A stretch of DNA of 64,000 nucleotides, from the NCBI GenBank assembly GCA_023387735.1, contig JAEWHP010000046.1, forward strand, positions 124,001 to 188,000, in the 5' to 3' direction. Shown one piece after another: positions 9,390-17,462 of this stretch. The notes below the pieces were generated by a model. That model made no database searches and was not told the DNA's origin. It saw only the letters and a list, made by a program, of their open reading frames with translations. The DNA is from Pseudomonadota bacterium (lineage in GTDB: Bacteria; Pseudomonadota; Alphaproteobacteria; Rhizobiales; Xanthobacteraceae). A program made the translations under genes and the position numbers. The stretch's first letter is position 1; every line of letters begins with the position of its first letter.

Positions 9390-10535
9390 TCACTCCGCCG
9401 GCGCGCCGTCGGCGACGGAATTGTCGCTCCAGCCGTTCTTGGGTTTGGATTTGCGCATGGCCAGCAGCCGGTCGATGCGCGGCTGCACGTAATCCTGCCA
9501 GATGCCGGAGAGGCCGTTCGGGAAGGCGAGCACGACCGCGATGAACAGCGCACCGAGACCGAACAGCCAGAGTTGGGGGAAGGATTCCGAAAGGCTGGTC
9601 TTGGCGAAGTTCACCAGCAGCGAGCCCCACACCGCGCCGAAGATCGACATTCGTCCGCCGACCGCTGTGTATATCACCATCTCGATCGACGGCACGATAC
9701 CGACAAAGGACGGCGACATGAAGCCGACATTGAGCGCGAACATGGCGCCGCCGATCGCGGCGAACACCGCGGCCATGCAGAACGCGAAGATCTTGAAGTT
9801 GGCGACGCTGTAGCCGGAGAACCGGACGCGGTCTTCCTGTTCGCGCATCGCCACCAGGATGCGGCCGAGCTTGGTCAGGCGGATGAACTGAGCGATGCCG
9901 ATGCAGACGAACAGCAGCACCACCTCGACGAAGTAGAGGATGACCTTGGCGTGGTCCGGCCGGATGTCCCATCCTTTCAGCGTGCGCAGGTCGGTCATGC
10001 CGTTGATGCCGCCGGTATAGCCCTGCTGTCCCACGATCAGGATGGTCAGGATCGCCGCGACGGCCTGGGTAATGATCGCGAAATAGGTGCCGCCGACGCG
10101 GCGCTTGAACATCGCGGTGCCGATGATCAGCGCGAAAAGGCCAGGCACCAGGATGATGGCGGCGATGGTAAAGGTGAGGCTGTGGAACGGCTGCCAGAAC
10201 AGCGGCAGCGCGGTGATCTGGTTCCAGTCCATGAAATCGGGAATGCCGGGCGTGGACTGGATCTTGGTGTTCTCGACGCTGGAGGCCTCCAGCTTGAGGA
10301 ACATCGCCATGCAGTAGCCGCCGAGGCCGAAGAACACCCCCTGCCCCAGGCTCAGAATGCCGCCATAGCCCCAGCACAGCACCAGCCCGATCGCGACGAA
10401 AGCGTAGGTCAGGTATTTCGCGACCAGGTTGAGGCGGAACACGTCCAGCGACAGCGGCAGGATCACGAACAGGATGGCGGCCAGCGCAACGAAACCGATG
10501 AGCTCGGACCGATTGAAGAAGCGTGAATTGATCAT
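9390..10535 (-). CDS. urtC: Urea/short-chain amide ABC transporter permease (UrtC type)
   Basis: A 381-residue permease of the LivM/UrtC family with about ten membrane helices; the segments FVAIGLVLCWGYGGILSLGQG and RVGGTYFAIITQAVAAI match the family's conserved loops. The C-terminus is a polar tail of about 40 residues. It forms the inner-membrane channel with UrtB. It starts 18 bases after urtB stops, so the two are cotranscribed. Specificity is set mainly by the binding protein. Confidence 0.92.
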   Translation of the reverse strand: MINSRFFNRSELIGFVALAAILFVILPLSLDVFRLNLVAKYLTYAFVAIGLVLCWGYGGILSLGQGVFFGLGGYCMAMFLKLEASSVENTKIQSTPGIPDFMDWNQITALPLFWQPFHSLTFTIAAIILVPGLFALIIGTAMFKRRVGGTYFAIITQAVAAILTILIVGQQGYTGGINGMTDLRTLKGWDIRPDHAKVILYFVEVVLLFVCIGIAQFIRLTKLGRILVAMREQEDRVRFSGYSVANFKIFAFCMAAVFAAIGGAMFALNVGFMSPSFVGIVPSIEMVIYTAVGGRMSIFGAVWGSLLVNFAKTSLSESFPQLWLFGLGALFIAVVLAFPNGLSGIWQDYVQPRIDRLLAMRKSKPKNGWSDNSVADGAPAE

Positions 10536-10553
10536 GACCGTGCCTGCTCTCTG

Positions 10554-11480
10554 TTATTTGCGGACTTTGAGGGCGAACAGACCCTGCGGCCGCAGCATCA
10601 GAATTCCGACGACAGCGAGCAGCGTGAGCACCTTGGCCATCGAGCCCGACATGAAGAACTCCAGCGTCGACTGCGTCTGCGAGATCGAGAAGGCGGAAGC
10701 GATGGTACCGAGCAGGCTGGCTGCGCCGCCGAACACGACGACCAGGAATGTATCGACGATGTAGAGCTGGCCTGACGTCGGTCCTGTCGAGCCGACCATG
10801 GTGAAGGCGCTGCCGGCGACGCCGGCGATGCCACAGCCCAAGCCGAAGGTGTAGCGGTCGACCCTCTCGGTATTGATGCCAACGGCGCCGGCCATGATGC
10901 GGTTCTGCACGACGGCGCGGACCTGGCGGCCCCAGCGCGACTTGTACAGGACGTAGGCGACGACGATGGTGATCAGCACCGTCAGGCCCATCACGAAGAC
11001 GCCGTTGATCGGAACCTCGATGCTGTCGGTCACCTTGAGTGAGCCCAGCATCCATTGCGGCAACTCGACGCCGACCTCGCGCGGTCCGAACACCGAGCGA
11101 TAGGTCTGCTGCAGCATCAGGCTGAGACCCCAGGTAGCGAGCAGCGTATCGAGCGGGCGCTTGTAGAGATGGCGTATCAGCGCCCATTCGACCAGCATTC
11201 CCAGCGCACCGGAGGCCAGGAACGCCAGTATCATCGCGAGGAAGAAGTAGCCGCTGAACAGGCTCGGGAGAAAGCTCTGGAAGAAATTCGACGTCATCCA
11301 GGTGACGTAGGCGCCGAGGATCATGAACTCGCCATGCGCCATGTTGATGACGCCCATCTGGCCGAAGATGATCGCAAGACCGAGCGCCATCAGGACATAG
11401 ACGGAAAACAGGATCAGCCCGGCAAAGCCCTGCATGACGAAGATGGAGCCGAGGTCGCCAATCGAATAGTCGCCGAACAT
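10554..11480 (-). CDS. urtB: Urea/short-chain amide ABC transporter permease (UrtB type)
   Basis: A 308-residue permease of the LivH/UrtB family, with about eight helices and the conserved block FGQMGVINMAHGEFMILGAY near the N-terminus. I use the ATG at 11480 (MFGDYSIGDLG), because an in-frame extension to 11564 would run through a perfect hairpin in the urtA-urtB gap and has no family similarity. It partners UrtC in the inner membrane. In Methylophilus the equivalent genes belong to the fmdDEF amide uptake set. Confidence 0.92.
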   Translation of the reverse strand: MFGDYSIGDLGSIFVMQGFAGLILFSVYVLMALGLAIIFGQMGVINMAHGEFMILGAYVTWMTSNFFQSFLPSLFSGYFFLAMILAFLASGALGMLVEWALIRHLYKRPLDTLLATWGLSLMLQQTYRSVFGPREVGVELPQWMLGSLKVTDSIEVPINGVFVMGLTVLITIVVAYVLYKSRWGRQVRAVVQNRIMAGAVGINTERVDRYTFGLGCGIAGVAGSAFTMVGSTGPTSGQLYIVDTFLVVVFGGAASLLGTIASAFSISQTQSTLEFFMSGSMAKVLTLLAVVGILMLRPQGLFALKVRK

Positions 11481-11507
11481 CTGGTTTCTCCGTCGAGGGG
11501 ACAGGGT

Positions 11508-11537
11508 CCCGCGTCGCGAACGAATTCGCGACGCGGG
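11508..11537. promoter_or_regulatory. Perfect 13-bp hairpin between urtA and urtB
   Basis: CCCGCGTCGCGAA (11508-11520) and its exact reverse complement (11525-11537) flank a four-base loop CGAA. It sits in the 130-base gap downstream of the binding-protein gene. Such hairpins often lower expression of the downstream permease genes or protect the upstream mRNA end. There is no U-tract, so it is probably not a strong intrinsic terminator. Confidence 0.65.
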
Positions 11538-11610
11538 GTCGTCAAGCGCGGATTGACGGTCCACGCCAGGGAGCTGCTGCCTTGGGGGAGCTGCGGTAAG
11601 CGCCGCGCGC

Positions 11611-12870
11611 TTACTGGTAGCCCTTCGGGAACGGATCGGGCTCGACCAGGTCTGATGTCTCGAAGATCAGTTCGAATTGGCCATCGAGCTTGGCGCGGCC
11701 GACGCGGGTCTTCGACCAGAGATGATGGTTTTCATGGATGCGCACATAACCCTCGGGCGCCTCCTTGAACTCGACGCCGGTCGAGGCGACTGCGATCTTG
11801 TCGATGTCGAAGCTCTGGGCCTTCTCGACTGTCAGTTTCCACAGCCAAGGGCCGAGATAGGCGGCCTGCGTCACGTCGCCAATCACGGTCTTCTCGCCCC
11901 ACATCTTCTTGAAGGCCGGCACGAACGTCTTGTTGTTCGCATTGTCGAGCGACTGGAAGTACTTCATGCAGGCATAAGCGCCGGCGATGTTTTCGCCGCC
12001 GATACCGTCGATCTCGTCCTCGGTCACCGAGATCGTCAGCAGCGCCTGTTTCGAGAGATCGATGCCGGCCGCCTTGAGCTGCTTGTAGAAGGCGACGTTC
12101 GAGCCGCCGACGACGTCGGTGAAGATCACGTCGGGCTTGGTCAGCTTGATCTTGTTGATGACCGAATTGAACTGGGTGCTGCCGAGCGCGTAATATTCCT
12201 CGCCGACCACCTTGCCCTTCAGCACATTCTCGACGTGCTTGCGCGCGATCTTGTTCGAGGTACGCGGCCAGATGTAGTCCGAGCCGATGAAGAAGAACGA
12301 CTTGGCGCCCTTCTCCTTGGCGATCCAGTTCAGGCCGGCGAGAATCTGCTGGGTCGCTTCCTGGCCGGTGTAGATGACGTTCTTGGACTGCTCGAGACCT
12401 TCATAGAAGGTCGGGTAGTAGAGCATGCCGTTGTACTGCTCCATGACCGGCAGCACCGCCTTGCGGGACGCCGAAGTCCAGCAGCCCATGATCGCCGCGA
12501 CCTTGTCGTTGACGAGCAGCTTCTTGGCCTTTTCGGCAAACGTCGGCCAGTCGCTGGCGCCGTCTTCCTGGATGAACTTGATCTTGCGCCCGAGCACGCC
12601 GCCCATGGCGTTGATCTGTTCGATCGCGAGCTTTTCGGCCTGGATCGAGCCGGTTTCCGAAATCGCCATCGTGCCGGTGGCCGAGTGCAGAATGCCGACG
12701 GTGACTTCAGTATCGGTTACCGCGAGACCGGTGGTATTGACCGCCGCGGTTGCGGGACCGGCCCCGAACGAGGGCCGCGGAAGCACGGAAATGAGCGGCA
12801 GTGCCGCCGCACCGAGCAGCAGTTTGCGGCGAAGCGGCGACTGCAGCCCCTTGTTTGGTTCGTCTGACAT
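11611..12870 (-). CDS. urtA: Urea/short-chain amide ABC transporter substrate-binding protein (UrtA type)
   Basis: A 419-residue periplasmic binding protein of the UrtA/FmdD/AmiC group. The N-terminus has an RR pair (SPLRRKLLLGAAAL) like a twin-arginine signal, then the mature domain starts near AVTDTEVTVGILHSATGTMA. GCWTSASRKAVLPVMEQYNG and YPTFYEGLEQSKNVIYTGQ are characteristic of urea/amide receptors. I start at ATG 12870 after GGGGTGCTC; a GTG two codons earlier is also possible. It is the first gene of the importer and lies divergent from the kinase gene. Substrate: short-chain amide favoured by the downstream amidases, urea not excluded. Confidence 0.9.
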   Translation of the reverse strand: MSDEPNKGLQSPLRRKLLLGAAALPLISVLPRPSFGAGPATAAVNTTGLAVTDTEVTVGILHSATGTMAISETGSIQAEKLAIEQINAMGGVLGRKIKFIQEDGASDWPTFAEKAKKLLVNDKVAAIMGCWTSASRKAVLPVMEQYNGMLYYPTFYEGLEQSKNVIYTGQEATQQILAGLNWIAKEKGAKSFFFIGSDYIWPRTSNKIARKHVENVLKGKVVGEEYYALGSTQFNSVINKIKLTKPDVIFTDVVGGSNVAFYKQLKAAGIDLSKQALLTISVTEDEIDGIGGENIAGAYACMKYFQSLDNANNKTFVPAFKKMWGEKTVIGDVTQAAYLGPWLWKLTVEKAQSFDIDKIAVASTGVEFKEAPEGYVRIHENHHLWSKTRVGRAKLDGQFELIFETSDLVEPDPFPKGYQ

Positions 12871-12927
12871 GAGCACCCCATCTTGGTTCGAGAACGCTTA
12901 TTGGTCAGGCGAGGATTGCCTAGAATT

Positions 12928-12958
12928 GTGCACTGCACTGATACGCAAGATCGCGTAT
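12928..12958. promoter_or_regulatory. Dyad sequences in the divergent urtA / sensor-kinase promoter region
   Basis: Two dyads lie next to each other in the 174-base gap between the divergent genes: GTGCACTGCAC (12928-12938) and ATACGC-N6-GCGTAT (12941-12958). Their position suits an operator for the LuxR-type regulator at 16406 that could control both directions. This is positional inference. Confidence 0.4.
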
Positions 12959-13044
12959 ATTGCACCGCAAAATAGCGACGTAGGTTTGGTACGGGGTTTG
13001 CTGGCTACGCAGGGAGGCCAGATGGACCGGGCAGGAGCAGCAAC

Positions 13045-16000
13045 GTGGCAGGGCGGCAGCGGATCGACCGCGTCAGGCGCCAGTACAATCAATGGGTCGC
13101 GAACCAGACGCTGGAAGACTACGCGCTGCGCTTCACTGCCAAGAGCGCGCGGCGATGGTCGGCGGCCCGCGTCGCCAATACGGCGCTTGGCGCGATCTCC
13201 TTTCTCGCGCTTGAGGCCATCGGCGGCACCATTACGCTGAACTATGGCGCGGCCAATGCCACTGCCGCCATTCTCGTCGTCAGCGTCATCATCTTCCTGT
13301 GCGGACTGCCGATCGCCTACCATGCCGCCAAATGCGGCATCGACATCGACCTGCTGACGCGCGGCGCGGGGTTCGGCTACATCGGCTCGACCATCACCTC
13401 GCTGATCTATGCCTCCTTCACCTTCATCTTCTTCGCGCTCGAGGCGGTCATTCTCGCTGCTGCGCTGGAGATGTGCTTCGGCATTCCGCGGCCGATCGGC
13501 TACCTGATCAGCGCGGTCGTCATCATTCCGCTGGTAACCTACGGCATCACCCTGATCAGCCGCTTCCAACTGTGGACGCAGCCGATCTGGATCATCCTGC
13601 ATATCCTGCCGTTTGTCGCGATCGCCTACGCCAACCCGCATTCGTTCTCCGAGTGGCGCAAATTCGCCGGCGAACATGGCGACTCCAGCGGCCATCTCGA
13701 CCTGCTGCTGTTCGGCACCGCGGCGTCGGTGATATTTTCGCTGGTGGCGCAGATCGGCGAGCAGGTCGATTTCCTGCGGTTCCTGCCGCGCGACCGGCGA
13801 ACCTCCCGCACCTCATGGTGGATCGCGTTGCTCAGCGCCGGTCCCGGCTGGATCATATTTGGCGCGCTCAAGCTGCTGCTCGGCTCTTTCCTCGCCTACT
13901 TCGCGCTCAGCCACGGCGTCCCCAGTGAGCATGCCGCCGAGCCCGCGCACATGTATCTCGAAGCGTTTCGTTATGTGCTGTCGCAGCCCGATCTGGCGCT
14001 GGCGCTGACCGGCACTTTCGTCATCCTTTCCCAGCTCAAGATCAACGTCACCAACGCCTATGCCGGCTCGATCGCGTGGTCGAACTTCTTCTCGCGCCTG
14101 ACCCACAGCCATCCCGGCCGCGTGGTCTGGCTGGTGTTCAACGTCTTGGTGGCGCTGCTGCTGATGGAAATCGGCGTCTACAAGGCGCTGGAGCAGACGC
14201 TGGCGCTCTATTCCAACGTCGCGATCGCCTGGGTCGGCGCGCTGGTCGCCGATCTCGTCATCAACAAGCCGCTCGGCCTGCGCCCGCAGCACATCGAGTT
14301 CAAGCGCGCGCATCTCTACGACATCAATCCTGTCGGCGTCGGCGCCATGACGATCGCGACCATCGTCTCGATCAGCGCATTCTATGGTTTTTTCGGGCCG
14401 ACGGCGAAGGCGCTGTCCGCTTTCGTGGCGCTCGCGGCCGCCTTCGTCACCGCGCCGCTGATCGCATGGGCGACCGATGGCAAATATTACATCGCCCGCA
14501 AGCCCAAGCGCAGCTGGCAGAACCTCGAAGCGATCCAGTGCTGTATCTGCGAACACTCGTTCGAGCCGGAGGACATGGCCTCCTGCCCCGCTTATGCCGG
14601 ACCGATCTGCTCGCTCTGCTGCTCGCTGGATGCGCGCTGCCACGATCTCTGCAAGCCGCACGCGCGCGTCGGCGCCCAGGTCTCGGAGACGCTGGGCAAG
14701 ATCCTGCCGGAACCGATCTATGCCCGGATCAATTCCCAGTTTGGGCACTATGTCGGCGTGTTCGCGGTGTCCGCCGGCCTCGTCGGGCTGACGCTCGGGC
14801 TGATCTATCTGCAGACCTCGGCGACGGTTGCGGTCGACAATCTGCTTTTGTCCGACGTGCTGTGGAAAGTGTTCTTTGCGCTGACCATCATCATCGGCGT
14901 GGTGGCGTGGCTGTTCGTGCTGGCGCAACAAAGCCGCCGCGCCGCGGAAGCCGAAACCCGGCGGCAGACGGCGCTGCTGATCCAGGAGATCGACGCCCAC
15001 AAGCGCACCGACGCCGAGTTGCAACGCGCCAAGGAGGTCGCGGAATCAGCCAATCTCGCCAAGAGCCGGTATGTGGTGGGCCTGAGCCATGAACTGCGCT
15101 CGCCGCTGAACGCGATCTCGGGCTACGCGCAGTTGCTGGAACAGGATTCCGGCCTTGCCACCAAGCCGCGCGACCAGGTGCGTGTGGTCCGCCGCAGCGC
15201 CGATCACCTGTCGGGACTGATCGACGGCATTCTCGACATCTCCAAGATCGAGGCCGGCCGGCTCTATCTCTCGCGCGACGAGGTGCGACTGAGCGAATTT
15301 CTCGACCAGCTCGTCGGAATGTTCCGCGTCCAGGCGGCCGCCAAGGGCATCGACTTCGTCTTCAAGCGGCCCTCGGTGCTGCCCGTCGTCGTGTATGCCG
15401 ACGAGAAACGGCTGCGCCAGGTGCTGATTAATTTGCTGTCGAACGCGCTGAAGTTCACGCAGACCGGCAGCGTGCAGTTCGTCGTGCATTACCGCAGCCC
15501 GGTCGCGGAGTTCGAGGTGATCGATACCGGCCCCGGCATTCAACCCGGCGATCTCGAACGCATCTTTGCGCCGTTCGAACGCGGCGCGCTCGGCGTCGCG
15601 CAGCCGCAGACCGGCACCGGCCTCGGCCTCACCATCAGCCGGCTCCTTGCAGGCGTGATGGGCGGCGACATCAAGGTGAGTAGCGAGGTCGGCGTGGGCA
15701 GCACTTTCCGCGTCAAGATCCTGCTGTCGGAAGTCACCAACCCGACCAGGATCGCACCAGTGGAAGCGCCGATCTTCGGCTATCACGGGCCACGCAAGAC
15801 CATCCTGATCACCGACGACGATCCGACCCAGCGCGACCTTCTTCGCGAGGTGCTGGCGCCGCTCGGCTTCATCCTGCTCAGCGCGCCCGACGGCGCCGGC
15901 TGTCTCGCGCTGGCGCAGCATTGCCGGCCAGATCTGTTCCTGCTCGACATTTCGATGGCCGGCATGGACGGATGGACGGTAGCGGAAACGCTGCGCGCGA

Positions 16001-16416
16001 ACGGCCATCATCAGGCCCGCATCCTGATGGTGTCCGCAAGCGCGCTGGAAGCGCACGGCGCGCCGCTGGCGCAGCCGTTCCATGACGGCTACCTGATGAA
16101 GCCGATCGATATCCCGCGGCTCCTGGAGACGATCCGGCAACTCCTGAAACTCGACTGGCAGCACGAGGCCGAGCAGGTTGCTGTCTCGCACTGGAAGCCG
16201 GAGACCGGATCGCGGCCACCGGTGAAGTATGTCGAGGAACTGATCGGGCTCGGACAACTTGGTTATATTCGCGCGATTCAGCTCAAGCTGGACGAAATCG
16301 GCAGCGATCACCCCGAACACGCCGACTTCGTTTCGCAAATGCGCTCGCTGGTCGATCGCTTCGACCTCGATCAGTACATGGCGACATTAAAGACCTTGCA
16401 CAGCTATGATCACTGA
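13045..16416 (+). CDS. NCS1-permease-like sensor / hybrid histidine kinase fusion
   Basis: An 1123-residue membrane protein. Residues about 40-480 form a 12-helix domain resembling NCS1 (cytosine/purine/allantoin) permeases. Residues 499-536 are a cysteine-rich module (C499, C500, C502, C514, C522, C525, C526, C532, C536) that could bind zinc or another cofactor. Two further helices (about 567-632) lead into a coiled segment, a HisKA domain with His682 (GLSHELRSPLN), an HATPase domain (NLLSNALKF, GTGLGLTIS) and a C-terminal receiver with Asp968 (FLLDISMAGMDG) and the acidic ITDDDP. GTG start follows AGGAG by seven bases. It lies divergent from the amide importer and overlaps its response regulator by 11 bases. 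Likely a transporter-derived receptor sensing an amide or related N compound; transport activity itself is unproven. Confidence 0.9.
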   Translation: MAGRQRIDRVRRQYNQWVANQTLEDYALRFTAKSARRWSAARVANTALGAISFLALEAIGGTITLNYGAANATAAILVVSVIIFLCGLPIAYHAAKCGIDIDLLTRGAGFGYIGSTITSLIYASFTFIFFALEAVILAAALEMCFGIPRPIGYLISAVVIIPLVTYGITLISRFQLWTQPIWIILHILPFVAIAYANPHSFSEWRKFAGEHGDSSGHLDLLLFGTAASVIFSLVAQIGEQVDFLRFLPRDRRTSRTSWWIALLSAGPGWIIFGALKLLLGSFLAYFALSHGVPSEHAAEPAHMYLEAFRYVLSQPDLALALTGTFVILSQLKINVTNAYAGSIAWSNFFSRLTHSHPGRVVWLVFNVLVALLLMEIGVYKALEQTLALYSNVAIAWVGALVADLVINKPLGLRPQHIEFKRAHLYDINPVGVGAMTIATIVSISAFYGFFGPTAKALSAFVALAAAFVTAPLIAWATDGKYYIARKPKRSWQNLEAIQCCICEHSFEPEDMASCPAYAGPICSLCCSLDARCHDLCKPHARVGAQVSETLGKILPEPIYARINSQFGHYVGVFAVSAGLVGLTLGLIYLQTSATVAVDNLLLSDVLWKVFFALTIIIGVVAWLFVLAQQSRRAAEAETRRQTALLIQEIDAHKRTDAELQRAKEVAESANLAKSRYVVGLSHELRSPLNAISGYAQLLEQDSGLATKPRDQVRVVRRSADHLSGLIDGILDISKIEAGRLYLSRDEVRLSEFLDQLVGMFRVQAAAKGIDFVFKRPSVLPVVVYADEKRLRQVLINLLSNALKFTQTGSVQFVVHYRSPVAEFEVIDTGPGIQPGDLERIFAPFERGALGVAQPQTGTGLGLTISRLLAGVMGGDIKVSSEVGVGSTFRVKILLSEVTNPTRIAPVEAPIFGYHGPRKTILITDDDPTQRDLLREVLAPLGFILLSAPDGAGCLALAQHCRPDLFLLDISMAGMDGWTVAETLRANGHHQARILMVSASALEAHGAPLAQPFHDGYLMKPIDIPRLLETIRQLLKLDWQHEAEQVAVSHWKPETGSRPPVKYVEELIGLGQLGYIRAIQLKLDEIGSDHPEHADFVSQMRSLVDRFDLDQYMATLKTLHSYDH

Positions 16417-17335
16417 ACAGAAAAAGCGCGATGTCGCCCTCGTCGTCGACGATTCGCCGGAGACGCTGCGGCTGCTGACCGACGCGCTCGACGGCGCCGG
16501 CATGACGGTCATGGTCGCGCTCGACGGCGCGGCCGCGATGCGGATCGTCGACCAGATCACGCCCGACATCGTGCTGCTGGACGCCGTGATGCCCGGAATG
16601 GACGGGTTCGAGACCTGCCGGCGGCTGAAGCGCGATGCGGGTCTCGACCACGTTCCGATCATCTTCATGACGGGCCTGGCCGAGACCGAGCACATCGTCC
16701 GCGGCCTGGAGGCCGGCGGCGTCGACTACGTGACCAAGCCGATCGCGGTCGAGGAAATGCTGGCGCGGATTCGGGTACACCTCGCCAACGCACGGCTGAC
16801 CCAGAGCGCGCGCGCCGCGCTCGACGTCTCCGGCCGCTATCTGCTGGCCGTGAACAGCGCGGGCAAGATCATGTGGGCGACGCCGCAGGCGCAGAAACTG
16901 CTGTCGGATACGCTTAGCCCCGACGGCGACGACGACGTCGTGCTGCCGGAACCGATCCCGCAATGGCTCGATCAGGCACGCCAGGGCAAGGCCGGCTCGA
17001 AGGCGGCCATTACCGCCGCCATTCCCGGCAACGAGCAGCTCCGGCTGCAGTACATGGGCAAGCTGGGAGCGAACGAATTCCTGCTGCGGCTGGCCAAGGA
17101 TTTCACCTCGGAGACACCGGCGGAGTTCTCCAGCGAACTCGGGCTGACGGCGCGCGAGGGCGAGGTGCTGTCGTGGCTGTCCAAGGGCAAGACCAACCGG
17201 GACATCGCGCAGATTCTGGGCCTCTCCCCCCGCACCGTCGACAAGCATCTCGAGCAGATCTACTCCAAGCTCGGCGTCGAGAACCGCACTGCGGCTGCCG
17301 CAATCGCGGTAAATGCGAAGAACCGGAAGGGGTGA
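16406..17335 (+). CDS. Two-component response regulator, receiver plus LuxR-type HTH
   Basis: A 309-residue regulator. The receiver domain (about 8-125) has the acidic pair VVDDS, phospho-acceptor Asp59 (VLLDAVMPGMDG) and the KP motif of VTKPI. A middle segment (LLAVNSAGKIMWATPQAQKLL) looks like a degenerate PAS domain. The C-terminus (about 245-305) is a LuxR/NarL helix-turn-helix (LTAREGEVLSWLSKGKTNRDIAQILGL). Its start overlaps the kinase stop by 11 bases, so the two are translationally coupled and form a cognate pair. Target genes are probably the divergent amide operon (inference). Confidence 0.9.
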   Translation: MITEQKKRDVALVVDDSPETLRLLTDALDGAGMTVMVALDGAAAMRIVDQITPDIVLLDAVMPGMDGFETCRRLKRDAGLDHVPIIFMTGLAETEHIVRGLEAGGVDYVTKPIAVEEMLARIRVHLANARLTQSARAALDVSGRYLLAVNSAGKIMWATPQAQKLLSDTLSPDGDDDVVLPEPIPQWLDQARQGKAGSKAAITAAIPGNEQLRLQYMGKLGANEFLLRLAKDFTSETPAEFSSELGLTAREGEVLSWLSKGKTNRDIAQILGLSPRTVDKHLEQIYSKLGVENRTAAAAIAVNAKNRKG

Positions 17336-17347
17336 GCTTCCGCATCA

Positions 17348-17455
17348 GTCCGTCATCGTCCGGCTTGACCGGACGATCCAGTATTCCAGAAACGATTGTG
17401 ATTCACTCAGGCGCCGCGGCGTACTGGATGCCCCGCCTGCGCGGGGCATGACGGC
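17348..17455. repeat. Dispersed palindromic repeat, family A copy 2
   Basis: Shares GATCCAGTATTCCAGA and GCCGCGGCGTACTGGAT with the element at 4748-4870. The flanking dyads are GTCCGGCTTGACCGGAC and CCCCGCCTGCGCGGGG. It separates the convergent response-regulator and nasC genes, a position where it may end transcripts from both sides. Confidence 0.75.
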
Positions 17456-17462
17456 GGAGCGC

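Noticed and set aside
9328..11187. A long minus-strand frame over urtB-urtC
   Set aside because: It is out of frame with both permeases, whose sequences are strongly conserved. Only its last 16 codons (the mini-ORF) are of interest.
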